In this document: positions 13,002-25,644 of the stretch, piece by piece
Layout: every line of letters begins with the position of its first letter
Numbering within the stretch: position 1 is the first letter of the stretch
Assembly: GCF_011397635.1 (NCBI RefSeq)
Contig: NC_064759.1
Coordinates: 22,468,428-22,532,427 of the forward strand
DNA: 64,000 nt
Reading direction: 5' to 3'
Source: Epinephelus fuscoguttatus
Lineage: Eukaryota; Chordata; Actinopteri; Perciformes; Serranidae
Program-made: the position numbers and the translations under genes
Notes under the pieces: model-generated
Told to the model about the DNA's origin: nothing
Seen by the model: only the letters and a program-made list of their open reading frames with translations
Databases searched by the model: none

Positions 13002-13015
13002 GTTGCCATGGAAAC
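13002..13015. promoter_or_regulatory. RFX X-box motif upstream of fabp11
   Basis: GTTGCCATGGAAAC fits the RFX X-box consensus (two imperfect half-sites GTTGCC and GGAAAC around AT). It lies about 170 bases upstream of the fabp11 ATG, beside the CCAAT box. Whether RFX factors use it is unknown. Confidence 0.45.
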
Positions 13016-13780
13016 GACGGGATTAGGGGGGCGTGTTTTTTAAAATCAGATTTTCATGATGTGTTTGATGGCAGCGGTGAAAATGGGGGTTTATCCCGGG
13101 TCTGCTGACTGCAGCATTAAAGTGCTGCAATAACATGACCTGATAGGATTTTGGTGTGTGTGGTTTTATGTCGCCCCTGCAGGAGGAAGGATGCAGACGT
13201 TTTTTTTTTCCATTAAATTATATATTATGCTCAATTGTGCAAATATACATTGCCGAATTTACCTTTATATGAAATATGCTTTTAAATAACTAGTTTTTAC
13301 TCTTGATATAATCATGTGATGGGTGATGGTGATGATGTTGACGTTGATGATGATGATAATGACAGTGGTGTTAATGTTGATACTGATGGATGCTGTTTAT
13401 GACCATTGTTGTTACAGATCACTGTTGTTGAGTATTGTTGTTGAGTATCTCATGTGTTATTCCATGTCTTTTTAAGTGTGTTTTTTACTTGCTTTGCAAC
13501 TAATCGCCCTCTAGGATCAAAATAAAGTTGAAGTTGAAAAAATTGAAAATTGAGGTTTTTTGTATAGGTGAAGTTGACCTATTAAGAGATTTAGAAATAG
13601 TTTATATCATAAGCAGCTATAGCTAGAATATCTTTCACTATATTTGTATTTACTGATCATAAATTCCTGTTCTGTGTAAAAATCTGTGTAAAACAATAGC
13701 ACCACTCCCTCTGAGTGAATGATGATACTGGATTTGACCAGCAGATGGCGCCTGTGAATAGCAAATAAAAGTTATTAGCC

Positions 13781-14292
13781 CAGGGGCGTCAAACTCATTT
13801 TAGTGCATGGGCCACATACAGATTTGATCTTAGATTGGCCGGGCCAATAAAACCATCGCACAATAACCTTTAAGTAACATCAGCTCTAATATTTTCCTTT
13901 TTTTGGTAAAGAATTACAAGTACATTCTGTAGACGTTCAACCTTTTACAAAACTGATAAACAGCCTGAGATGTCTCGAGAAAAATAAGTGCAATTTCAAC
14001 AGTATGTCTTTCTACATTTAGTCAGTCTTTACGTGTGCATTTATCCATAAATTATTTTGAACTGAAGCTGCTGATTGACAATATTTTGCACAATGTCCAA
14101 CATCTTTAAACATGGTTACAATAAGTATTCATTGTTACACCAGAGAAGTGTATTCTTGTCAAGATGGCAAAGCCTCTGAGGTAGAATTTTACATGAAGTA
14201 GGCAACGCCTCTTAGTCCAGTCATCAAGTGGGCCAGATAGCACCCTTTGGTGGGCCGGTTCTAGACCATGGGCCGTATGTTTGAAACCTCTG
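13781..14292. mobile_element. hAT-type non-autonomous element
   Basis: The left end is CAGGGGCGTCAAAC and the right end GTTTGAAACCTCTG, an imperfect terminal inverted repeat. Purine-rich GGGCC blocks near both ends (GGCCGGGCCAATAA and GGGCCGGTTCTAGA) are typical of a common fish/vertebrate Charlie-like family. Flanking octamers tattagcc and tcttagag match at 5 of 8, a worn target duplication. Confidence 0.7.
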
Positions 14293-14356
14293 TCTTAGAG
14301 GATCTCTTCACAACTGAGCATGTTTGGCACACTTTATAAAATATGTAAGTGTTGAC

Positions 14357-14433
<77 letters not shown>
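14357..14433. repeat. (GATA)n microsatellite
   Basis: About 19 uninterrupted GATA units, directly visible. A second, shorter GATA tract lies at 34481-34533. Confidence 0.97.
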
Positions 14434-16536
14434 GAACTTGGTGTCTTAACATCATTGTAAAAACACTACAGCAGAAATCAATCAGGTATCAGTGGATTGT
14501 GTCTAAATGTCAGACCGTCTAGCACTGCCTCCCAATGGTTTCAGTGATACATTACACAGTAGGCCTTAAAACACACAGCCTTTGAGTTAAAGTTGCACTG
14601 AGAGAAAATAAAACTAAAAACACAAAAAAGTTGATCAACTTTATCTTCTCGTTCTGCTGTTTGAGTAACTCTCCGATCTACTTCAAGGCTTTTCCAGCCA
14701 TTAATAAAACAATATGTCCTGAACGAGTTTTAAACAAGTACAGACTCAGCTGCTGTATAATAGATGAGATTTCATTTATTTATGTATTTATTTATTTCAT
14801 CTAAATCCTCTCTATGAACCCTCTCTATCAAACAATAAAACCAAGAGAAACGGGCTATAAATGCCTCTCCTTTTCATGTGGGTTGTCGGCTGAGGTGATG
14901 GAGTTCCTGAGTGCCGTTGCTGAGCGTCTCAAGGAGATCAAAGTGAGAACGAGTCTTCAGACAGAAATGATTGGCGATGCTCAAAGTAAATCAGATACAG
15001 ATCAGATGAGCGCCCTGTGACACATATTCTCTGTGGATTAAAATGGATTCAGTTGTTACACCCTCCACGTGTGGCCTCCAACCATGTAATACCTTCACAT
15101 TTGGACCAGGGAAATTTGCTTTGTAAAATCACTTTAGACTGATACGTCACTGCCTGCAACGGTTGTTAAAACATGAAAGCCGACAAATGAAAGACAAAAG
15201 CAAAAGTTTCCAGGAATTAGTCAGGTTTTATAAACTGTGCATTCTCTGCTTTACTGTGGTCGAGAAATGATGACATGAATCTTAAGCAAGCATGCAGTTC
15301 CTTTATGAGATGAAAAACTCTAAGAACCTTTTTTTATTCTATCATGAGCCTAAAATAGTTCAAACAGAAATAGCCCTGCTGGTTATGTAATCAGTATGCA
15401 TAATAATAATAATAATGAAGCTACTGACAGTGATGTAGTTGCAGAGAGATGTCCCCTGAGAGCCCATTTTTATCCTGTTCACTCTAAGAAGAAGAAGAAA
15501 AACAGTTTTGCAGCCCCAAATGAGTCCGTTTGGCTCCAGGTTCTGCATGTCGTTATAATTTAGTCTCAGTGTTTCCAGCTTTTGATGAGAGATGCTCATT
15601 TTTATAAATATTAAACTGTCTAAGAGCACGGGGTGTTACATACATGACAACCCCTTTGAGGTGGATTCACCCTTTTATCACGGCAGATGTTTGATGTTTA
15701 ATGCAAAATTAGCCATCAATATGAAACCAGAGAAACTGGAATCAATGCATGCCATATAGAAAGGCCGTAATGAGACTGTCACATGGCTGCAATATTTGAT
15801 TTCATGGTCCAAATGCATTAATTATTCATTAACATCAATGACAGGCAGCAGTGATGTGATAGTCAAAGGGGCTGGGCTGTGATATATCATGGAATGTTGT
15901 TTACCAATCCAATAAGCCGATTACTTGTTGTCCTGTCACCCGGGGGGTTTCTGCATACATACAGGTGCCATCCAGCAGGCGCAGTGCCCATCTAATGAAC
16001 ATGAACTCTCACTGGCAGCCACAGAGAAGTCCTTTCCTCCTGGTTTTCATCAACACTTCAGCCCCCATTGATGGGAGAACAGTGGCCACGGACAAAAGCT
16101 GTATATACTGTACAAACACAGCTCTGAGCGGCAGCACACTGACTCATTCTTCAGTGTGTGTGAGAACGGAGGGGGACCCCTTTCAGTTCCTTTGTGTTGG
16201 TGTCTGTCAACAGTGTAGTTGGAGGCAGAGCCCATTGTGGCGGCCAGTGTTTCGTATTGACACAGGGCCTCGCTCAGCTTGTTCCCAGGGTCCAACCTGA
16301 GGACTCATGAATAATGGAGAGAGGATCCTCAGGGCCAAGGGGGAGTTCGCAAGTCTGACTGGGCTTGTTATAAACCTGAACTACAGCTATATACGCCGGC
16401 AGGTAAAACTGCGGTCACCACTGATCATGTTGACGGTGAACTTTGCTGCACCTCTCTGCAGCCAACGATTTGACACTGAGAGAATGTGGCAGAGGAGCGG
16501 TGCTTCATGAAGTGCAAGAAGTAAAAAGGGCACAAA

Positions 16537-17660
16537 ACATTTAAAGGTTGAGGGTGTAGGATTCAGGGGAATATATTGGCAGAAATGGAATGTAATATAG
16601 TAGGCATATTTTCTTTAGTGTATACGTGAAGACAAGAACTGTTGTGTTTTCGTTACCTTATGCGAGATTTATACTTCTGCGTCGAATCCAAGCCTTACCT
16701 AAAGTGTAGGGCTCTATAGTTGTGAGCTGAAACCATTCCCTCAGTGGAAATGAAGCTTTTATTTACTTTAATTTCACACATAGGAAACAAAAAATTGTAA
16801 AGACAATAAAGCCCCCACAAAATAGCATTTTAAATCTTGTGTGTGATTTATCCTTCGGGAATTATCTCTCCGTTCCTCACTAGGCTAATTAATACAATGT
16901 AAAATGCCATAGGCTTGTGCTAATAATGTTAGCATGTAACATTTGTTTGGAAAGGTGTTTAGCATAAGACAGTTGTTTTGTCAGTGAATCTTGTGAGTTG
17001 TAGTGGAGTCAAATTTTGTAACGTTACCTTTGTTAAATGTTGCTGTAGTCCCTGGCCTCATATGAGTAGGAAAATTCCGCTAGCTGCTAGGCTAATTTAT
17101 ACAATGTGTTGTGCTAAAAACATTAGCATGTTGTATTTATGGGGAAAATGTGTCCAGCCAAAGACAAGTGCTTTGTCTGTGAATGCTGTGAAGCCAATTC
17201 GTGTACTTGTGTTTAAAGACTAGTGTTTTGGAGATGCAACTGCAGAGTGACACAGACACACCACCGCACAAGTAGGTCTATAAATGCTCACAACAATGTA
17301 GGCTACATGCGTAGGCTACGGCATAGGCTCTAATGATGCACAAGTATAAATCCAGCCTTAGAATGAGCCGTTTATATTTACATACGAGCGGGTCCTTTCC
17401 CACAGAGTCTGCCATATTGTTCTACTGTAGCCCAGAACGGACAAACCAAACACTAGCGCTGGACAGCGCTGTTCACGTTTTTGCATTGGTCACCATAGTT
17501 AGCAGCCACTCCTCAATAAGAGTGTCGCAAAAAACACCAATATTTTTATTATGAAGCTTCGTTAAGTGTTTTAACCAGTTTAAATCACCAGGTTTTGATT
17601 TGGTGAGGGGGAGACCTCTGGGCATAATTCAGCTCTCGATAAAACCCTCTTGAACGTCTG
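16537..17660. mobile_element. Percomorph-type MITE split by a second element
   Basis: The left arm (from TTTAAAGGTTGAGGGTGTAG to GTTACCTTA at 16660) and the sequence after 17355 (TTAGAATGAGCCGTTTATAT, then GTAGCCCAGAACGGAC) match, from memory, consecutive parts of a very abundant fish miniature element with ends like TTTAAAGGTTCAGTGTGTAG. They are separated by the insert 16661-17355. The right boundary is uncertain. Confidence 0.55.
16661..17355. mobile_element. Nested MITE with TTATACTT-type inverted ends
   Basis: The insert begins TGCGAGATTTATACTTCTGC and ends GCACAAGTATAAATCCAG, an imperfect inverted repeat. The pentamer CCTTA occurs immediately before it (16656-16660) and immediately after it (17356-17360), and removing the insert restores the host element. 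No protein is encoded; superfamily not assigned. Confidence 0.6.
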
Positions 17661-19329
17661 GATCTTAGGTTAGCAGAGAAAAAAGGTGAGCACACATTAG
17701 CAGGTGCTAGGTAAGCGGCCGTCTCCAATATGCCAAACAGCATTGGGGACTGATTTGTGTTGTGAAACTGTCTTATTTAGTGTTTTTAAAAGCATTAATC
17801 ACCTGGTCCATTTGGTTTTTTTTAGAGGGGGAGAAATAACAACCTACAACACCTGTTTTCAGAGGAAGTAAGTCGTAAGTCTTTTTCACTTCCCCATCTT
17901 GTTTGAGTATGTTTTATTGTAGTTCCCCTCTACTACGCTTAAGCCTTTGCCTGAGGTAGGGGATAAATTTCCTCCATGTAGAGATCTAAGCCTTTCAGCA
18001 GTGTCTCTCATGCATTGTAGTTGAGACATGTCCATAATCTGTTTGCTTTTTGAACCAAACTCCAAAGGTGATTTAATCATTTTTAGGAGACCTCCTGCTG
18101 GCTTGTCCGGGAACCAAAAACAAAGTGTTTAAACATCTGAGTCATGATTTTGATTTTGAAACAATTTTCTGTAATAGAAAGGTTTTTCATGCCATCCCTT
18201 TCTGTATATGATTTTAACAATAAAAATATGTCTTCACAATGCCAAAAAGTCATGCAGTAAATACAGAACATTTGCAGAGTAAACAAATTAATTTTAAAGG
18301 CCTGTTGCACTTGAAAAAAAAGCTATAATGTAGCTTGTAGGGGGTTTTTTTGAAAGATATATTCAAGTTTGATGAGTAAGAGGGACCAGCCAAAATTGGA
18401 TATGCATAGTTCAGGTTTGGTTCCCAGCAGGTCCCAACCATCTGCTGAGAGGCTCACACGACCTGAGCAACGTGCCCTCTCCTCTTTGCCTTTTTACACG
18501 GCTGCTGGATGAGAGGGAACCAGAGGATCGTTCTGTACAGCCAGGATGAAGTGTGTGTGTGTGTGTCTGTGTGTGTGTGGCGGAGGTCAGAGAGGTGCCT
18601 CTTGCTTGTGTGCTTTGAGCTGTTTCATGCTTCCTGCTTTGATCTTCTCTCTCATCCCTTCATCCCACACGCTCCCTGTGCCTCAGGCTTCTGGTTTGCA
18701 GCACACCGACGGTGGGGCTGGAGGGGGATGAAGGCGGGGGGGCGGGATGACTGCCTCTCACAGAGACACCGCTTGTTCTGTCGACACAGGGAGAGGTGCG
18801 GGGAGAGCTGCCCATGGGGCACAGCCACCGGGTGCAGAGGGCAGTGGGCGGAGGGTTCATTAGGAGCTAAAGTGATGCATACTGTACAGTTCTCTGCTGC
18901 TGCTCCTCTTTCATGCTCTCTTAGATCCCCCAGCAGTGGGCTGGAATTCTTGTGTGAAAAACAACTGCCACAGCGCTTAGAGGACGGCCTCCTGACCCCT
19001 TACAACATGGGAAAGTGCACCCCTCAGCTGGTAGTTATATAAAGCCCGCCAGAGTCATGAGAATCCCTGATAAATCACTCGGCTTGAGGCCTCTCGTGTC
19101 TCTCTGCGTTTCACACGGAACGACTATTTTCTATGGGTCAATGTAATATGCTTTCTGCTAAAGCTTTACACAGGCTGCGTTCAAAGTGTTTTGCCATGTA
19201 ATCAGTGTGGCAGGAAGTGATAGTTGTGGGACTGCATGACAGTCATCATGTGAATATGTGTCTGAAAAAATCATTTTATCCCCATCCTGTGTCTCCCCTA
19301 GAGCCTGAACATCCTCATATAACCCCTCA

Positions 19330-19395
<66 letters not shown>

Positions 19396-22300
19396 GTCCC
19401 CACCATACCCCACCTGCTGAGCCCAGACTGGGAAACACAAAAGCAGAGGCACAGAGCAGAACCCCTAATTGAAGATTAATTGTAAGGGGGGAGTACTTAC
19501 CTTTATTTAGACATGTGGTAAGTGTTAGGCCGTGACAATTAAGTCAACCATCTCAGCAGATGACTGCACTTAATATTTCATGACACACTTCGAGAGAGGG
19601 GGGGGGTTTCAGCCAGTTCTGCCGAGAGATAACCAAGACTTTCATCCCTTTTAAGACGACAACAGGAATCATAAATATCTGTGGCGACTGAGTCATATGG
19701 ACATAATGATGAATGTGGAGTGAACCAGATAGCAGTAGATGTATGTAACAAGTGCAATACACTATTTTCTTGGGTATTTTTAACAAAAGCCATGAAATAC
19801 TTGAAAAATAATTGAGGCCAGTGATGCAGTTACAGAGTTTTTTTTGCACAATTAATCACCTATTTGCACAATAAAACAGCAGAAATACAGCAACAAAAGC
19901 TACAGCACGTTGTGCAGGTGAGATTTCAGAAGCAATCTCACTTCAATAAGCATTATAAGTAAATACAAAAGTCATGTAATCAACAAAAGTAAATATATAA
20001 GCAAACAGAAAATAGATAAATTAACAAAGTGGAAGTATGTGTGCATTTGAAATAATAAAAACATGTTGCCAGATAAATACAGAACATTTAATTGGTGTCA
20101 GCATTTCAAAGTTTTCGTGAAAACTATCTGAAGATATTAAAGGTAAAAATTCCGCATGATGAATAGAAAAAAAAGCAAAAAAGATAGAAAAAGGTCACCC
20201 AAAGTTTGTTAATTACACAACTGTCGTGTAAAACTAATGTACAGAGACAGATAGAAGCAGCGATGGAATTAACAGTCGGACTTGGTGGGATTCGGATGCA
20301 TGTTTGTGTGAGTGGGAGAGGGAGAGAAAGAAAGAGTAAAGGGGCTGAGCTAACAGGCTTTCTGCAGATCACTGGCAGTTTGACTGCAGTGGAGAGTAAT
20401 GGGGCTGGCAGGGCGGAATCAATTACTGGCCACAACAGATTTTCCCACAGGTCGGAGCTTGGGAAAGCAGTACTTTACTGCAGCGCAGACAGCTGGCACA
20501 GAGCATCCACTGGGAAAGGGGCCGGCTCGCAAAAAAAGACAGCTTTTTTTTTCTTTTTTTTTTTGATAAACTTGTGACACACCATAAATTGACTCTTTTC
20601 TGTTTCTCAGTTCTGTCAAAAATATAGTCAGATAATGAGATTTGATTTCTAGATTGCATTAGGCAAAGAAAACTGCACATAAACCCCTCAAAAAAACCTT
20701 GGCTAAGGTGTTTGAGGCAAGGGCGTAGGTTGTGTTTCAACACATATGAAACAAGGGGTGTTCTTCACCAGGAAACTTTGAGCATCAAACACTTAAAAGT
20801 CAAAATAAAAGTCCTCTGTTCATGTCTTTTTTGGTATCTAAATACTGAGGGGGATATGTCCCTTGTAGACCTATGTTTGAGGTAATGTAAAGGATTTGTA
20901 CTGTGACACCTTCAGAGACAGACCTATTCTAAAATACAGATTTCCACTGGCAGTGACCAATCACGTCTTGTAAAGCAGTGCATACACACACACAAAGCAG
21001 AGAGAAATGTCTACAGCTTCACTCCACTAATAATTCATATGGCCAGTGCCTGTGAGGTTCCCTTTGCGTGATGTAAACCGGGAGATACATTTCAATTAGA
21101 GCCCAAAACACCCCCCTCAACCTTGCCTTACACACTCATACGCACACACACGAACACGCACTCCATTGATATGCAAACAATGTTTTTCCTGTGGCAACAC
21201 AATGTGTGGCCTTAAAAGTAGCTCACTCCGCAGTCCTCCTTTCTCTGTGTGGACATCACGTGCCGTCTCCTGTTGCGCTTATTTGGGAAACCAGTCTTGT
21301 GATCTGCCTTCCCTCTATTGTGCACTTGCATAAGTTAACTGGTAATGGGCAGCGTACTGGTAAACCTTATGAACAATATAATTGTCAGGGGCCATTGTGA
21401 AGGAGTGTGCGCCATTGTGGAAAAACTAATGGAATAGATTTATATTTATGCAAGAGTGACTCAGGTCATCCACATTTATTTCAAGAGAGGCTCATGAAGT
21501 TGTCCGTATCAGAGTTCAAAGATGTGTTTGAATGTTTTCTAAATGCTGTTCATGCCCTGTAATTGACTCTGAGCCCTGTAATTGGCAGCCGGTAGTGAGA
21601 TGCCGGTGTCAGTTTTATGACCTGAGGAGCTGTCCTCAAAACAAAAAAAAAAAAAAAAAAAAAAAGATATTTTTTTAAAGAAAGCTCCTGCTAAACAAAG
21701 AAACAAGGAAGTTAACATATCCTCCCTGGCTTTACCTATCCAAAAAGCACAGGGAGAATGGATGCCAACAAAGGCAGGAAGGTAAAGAATGAGAAGGCGG
21801 GTGTATTACAATCAAACAGTGGGAATGGGTCTCAGGCCTGGTCTGGTCCCTGCCCAATATAGCGCCTGGGTGCTGAGTGGAACAAGAGGGGACAGACAGG
21901 AAGCTGTGGCCCAAAGGATAACATTGTTGCATGGAAGTTGTCTGGGAGACATTTCCCTCAGTCAGACAAGTTATTTAGGACCAACATGGGTGGCATTTTC
22001 TCTGCCTTACATAATGCATAGCTCATGCAGCAAAGTTAATACTTTTTTTTTTTTTTACATGCAGCTCTATTTGAATAAAGTATGGCCAAGGCATGATCTC
22101 ACACATATAAATGTCCCCCACACGCCCCCCCTCAACCCACACACAAATGCAAACTTCACTGCAGCAGTTGTTGAATGACAGGTATAAGATGTCAGGATGG
22201 TGTGCACACAGGATGCAGGCACGGCTGCGAGCGTCGCTGCTGCCGACAGCCCCAACGGTTGACATAGTAAATCAATCCTGATGGGAGGGTGGGTAGGATG

Positions 22301-24329
22301 GAGGCGGAGGGGGGGTCCAATGGGACTGAGCCGGCCTCTGTCAGACACACTCAGCCACTCAGCCAGCCAGAGAGAGACTGTCGACGGGTGGGAGAACACT
22401 CGCCGGGAAGCGCTCACACGGAGATTGAGTTACCACGGAATTAGATCAGGGCTGTGGGAAACAGCACCTCCTAAACACACTCGCACACTCTCGGTCACAC
22501 ACACATAAACACATGCAGACACACCAGCACACACTCAGGCCGCACTCTCGCACACAAAGAGTCACCAAGGGAAACCTGAGGGAAGATTGAGGAAGGCAGC
22601 TGGGCACACGCCAGTTTCAAACAAATGCTTGCTTATACCTCTTAGCTTCCTGGCACTGGTTTGAGAGTGGTTTCTTCAAATTGGTGCCGAGTTAGGCCCA
22701 CAGTCAACAGGCAGACTGGCATGTCCGAGTTATTAAATGTGGAAGATTTAGATGGCAATCATAGGCAAATGAGCTCAGACCAAACACACTTTCTCACATC
22801 CAAAATCATCAAAAGCCAACTGGAGTGGAGGCGGAGAAAATGTTGTGATGCCACAGTTGAAAAGTCAAGGTTTTTTGGAGGAAAAATCCTAATTATGTTT
22901 AATGGATCACAGGAATGTCAGGGCTAATGTGAGGGACCTTGACAGTCAGGTGTGAGGAGAGTGCTTTGTGTCTGCTTAATGGAGACCACATGAACCTGCC
23001 TGTCCTGTAGAGCTGGCTGCACTGTAGAGCCCCATTACTATAATAGCATCATAAACAATACTGAAGTGATCCCAAATATACCTAAGCTGCCTATCAACAG
23101 AGAGTCATGGGAAGGCCATGTATGGTTTAGTCTGGAGTGGAAGGCAAGAAGTAGGGTTTGTACTGAAACTAGCTAAGGATTTATATACGCATCTCTTGCA
23201 CAAGCACCACACTTTGCGCAGTGAAGAGCAACATAGATGCCTACATGAGAAACACCATCCAGACAGGGAGTGTGCAGGCCGCAGGAGTTTTTCACCACAG
23301 GATTATGCACATGTTAAGGTCTATAAATCAACCATGTGGGAGTACAGGAGTATATAAATGCATGAAATGGATGAAGGTAGCGAGATTTTTAGTGAAAGTG
23401 TGCGCTGACAGGGAGGGGAAGGGGAGTGTTGGGGTTAGTGTGAAGGTTCATCCACACTCTGAATGACTGAAGCTTGCACATTGTATCTGTCACCACTGAC
23501 ACCCCTCTGACATTCTGGGAACAGCGTGTTGGCCCGCAGTTGCTCCCCGGAATCAAGCTCTCATCCGCACTTGTCCAGATCCCAACGCACCAAGTTAACA
23601 ACTGACCTGATGGACAGAGCGGAGAAACAGCTGCTGCTCTACAAGGTACTGGAATGGAAGACAGCAGCAGGGGGGTCACGCTCCCACTGATGGCCTTACC
23701 AGACATGTCAGACTCAGGATGCAGGAATTATACCAGCCTCGAGTGCTGTCATTTCCCAGACCTGACATTTGGCTGCTGTTTTTATATGGTATTTCATGTA
23801 CTTTATATGTCTATCTAAATGATGGCAGGGTTACGTTAAAGTAGCAATACCACACTATAAAAACAGTTCATTACAACTAAATGTCCTTGAAAAATACACT
23901 TGAGGAAGTGTACAGAAGCACTGGCAAGAAAGTGTCAAAAATAAAAGCAGTCATAATCCAGAATGGTGTCTGAAAAAGAAATATTATTATAGAATTGGAT
24001 CATTGTTATTCATGAACCCAAATGTGAGCAGTATTTAAGTGTTCTAAAAAAAAAAAAAAGACTCCAGTACTAAGTTTGTTTTAGCAAAAATGTATGTGTT
24101 TGGGAAGTACTTAGCTTATGACTGGATAAATGAGACTTTAGCTGTATTCACATGGGACTAGTATTACCTTGGGACTTCTAGTTGTAATAATTTTGGAGGT
24201 CGTATGCGATCTTAATCCTGTGCAAATCTGCCACGTCCGTACTTTGTCCATATTTCACCAAACACAGAGTGTCGTGCGACATTATTAGTCCCATGCAAAT
24301 CGGCATCGCTTTCGATTTGAGGTTGTATT
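17661..24329. other. Central part of the fabp11-hey1 spacer
   Basis: No recognisable exon on either strand. It holds imperfect (GT)n around 18552-18580, a long (CA)n, a 25-base poly(A) at about 21641 and two GC-richer patches (about 18.5-19.0 kb and 22.2-22.6 kb). The open frames in the GC-richer patches have no recognised domain. Conserved non-coding regulatory elements could be present but cannot be judged from one sequence. Confidence 0.5.
19332..19389. repeat. (CA)n microsatellite
   Basis: About 29 uninterrupted CA units, directly visible. Confidence 0.97.
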
Positions 24330-25108
24330 TAGGGCTGCCCCCGACGAAGAGTTTTTCTAGTCGGCCAATAGTAATCATTTAGGGCCATTAGTCGACTAGT
24401 CACCTTCATATTTACAATATTAATTTGATTATGAAAATTACATATTTTGGGCGGGGCAACACAATGGATTGAATTCAAGGTGTGAGAAAGAATAGTATCA
24501 GTAACATTGTTAACACTGTGCTACATTACAGAGAAATACAAAACCGTACTAATGAACCTTCATTAATATAGGCCTATATTTTATCTACAAGTGCACGTCA
24601 CACACTGAGCGAGCCGCCTGTTAATGACACTGTCGGCAAAGCAGTAATGATTGTGCTAAGTGGCTAATGGGCATGTAGCTACTTCCATGTTTCAGATCAT
24701 ACGTCATGTTTGTAGTCAACCAATGAAGATGAGTTTACATATCACCTTGGGTTCATCCTTCACCTTCTCAAAACGATCCCACACTTTGGATTTCCTGCCC
24801 GACATGTTATTAACTAGCCTGTGGAATAACTGCAGGTACCAGCCCTGTTAATTAACGTGACTCCTGTCCGACTGCAGAACGTGGCCACTTCCTGTGTCTG
24901 TCCTTTCAAATAAAATTCCCACATGGTCCAGTCATATAGGTTTTGATTTATTTTGACAAGGCACAGCTCCTAACAGAGTTCCGCGCTGTTGTTTTTTGTT
25001 GTCGTCGTTGTTGTTGTTTTTTCTGCGACTAAGCGACCAATGAAATCTTGCCAATGAATGACATTTCTGGTTGACTAACATTTGATTGACTATTAGGGGG
25101 CGGCCCTA
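24330..25108. mobile_element. hAT-type element, TAGGGCTGC-ended
   Basis: The left end is TAGGGCTGCCCCCGAC and the right end GGGGGCGGCCCTA, an inverted repeat related to the ends of the fam8a1-intron MITE. Flanking octamers gttgtatt and attgtatt match at 7 of 8. AGTCGACTAGTC-like subterminal blocks are shared with the other copy. At 779 bp it is larger, but no transposase frame is visible. Confidence 0.8.
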
Positions 25109-25598
25109 ATTGTATTTAGGCTATCTGTTTTCCACATGCGTCGTTTCTGCCTCATTCTGGTCGAAAGTTATGGAGGCTGCATTGGCAATGATAAACAAAA
25201 GGCCATGCACATCATATTCAGGGGGTAATGTCAGTAAATTCAGGTAAAACACATACTTGAAGTGCCCAGATAATACTAGTCCTGTGTGAAAAGGTCATTT
25301 GATTATACTGCATGAGCTGTGTGAGAGTTCGATGTAGTTTTGCTGTTGCTAAACGTGGTCCCCAATCAGCCAATAAATCCACATGTTTGTTCTCCATGGA
25401 GGCGTGCAAGAAAAACAAGGTTTTCTTCACAAATTCAAGGTAGCAGGACACGAACAACTGATTTACAAATGGTTATTTGTGGGTTAAGTATTCCTCTAAA
25501 TTAACATGAACTTATTAAACCATGAATAATAAAGTTGGTGAGTTTTTTATTTAGATGATTCATTCATTCAAACATTTGCTTGTATTTATATATAAATA

Positions 25599-25644
<46 letters not shown>

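Larger units (their letters stand above)
13016..16536. other. Start of the fabp11-hey1 spacer
   Basis: No exon recognised. It contains a probable LINE tail around 13440-13545 (plus strand, ending ATCAAAATAAAGTTGAAGTTG), the hAT element at 13781-14292 and a GATA microsatellite. The remainder is unremarkable AT-rich sequence. Confidence 0.5.

Noticed and set aside
18509..19042. 177-codon open frame in a GC-richer patch
   Set aside because: It starts in a GT repeat and has no recognisable motif; GC-rich DNA has few stops. A conserved non-coding element is as likely.
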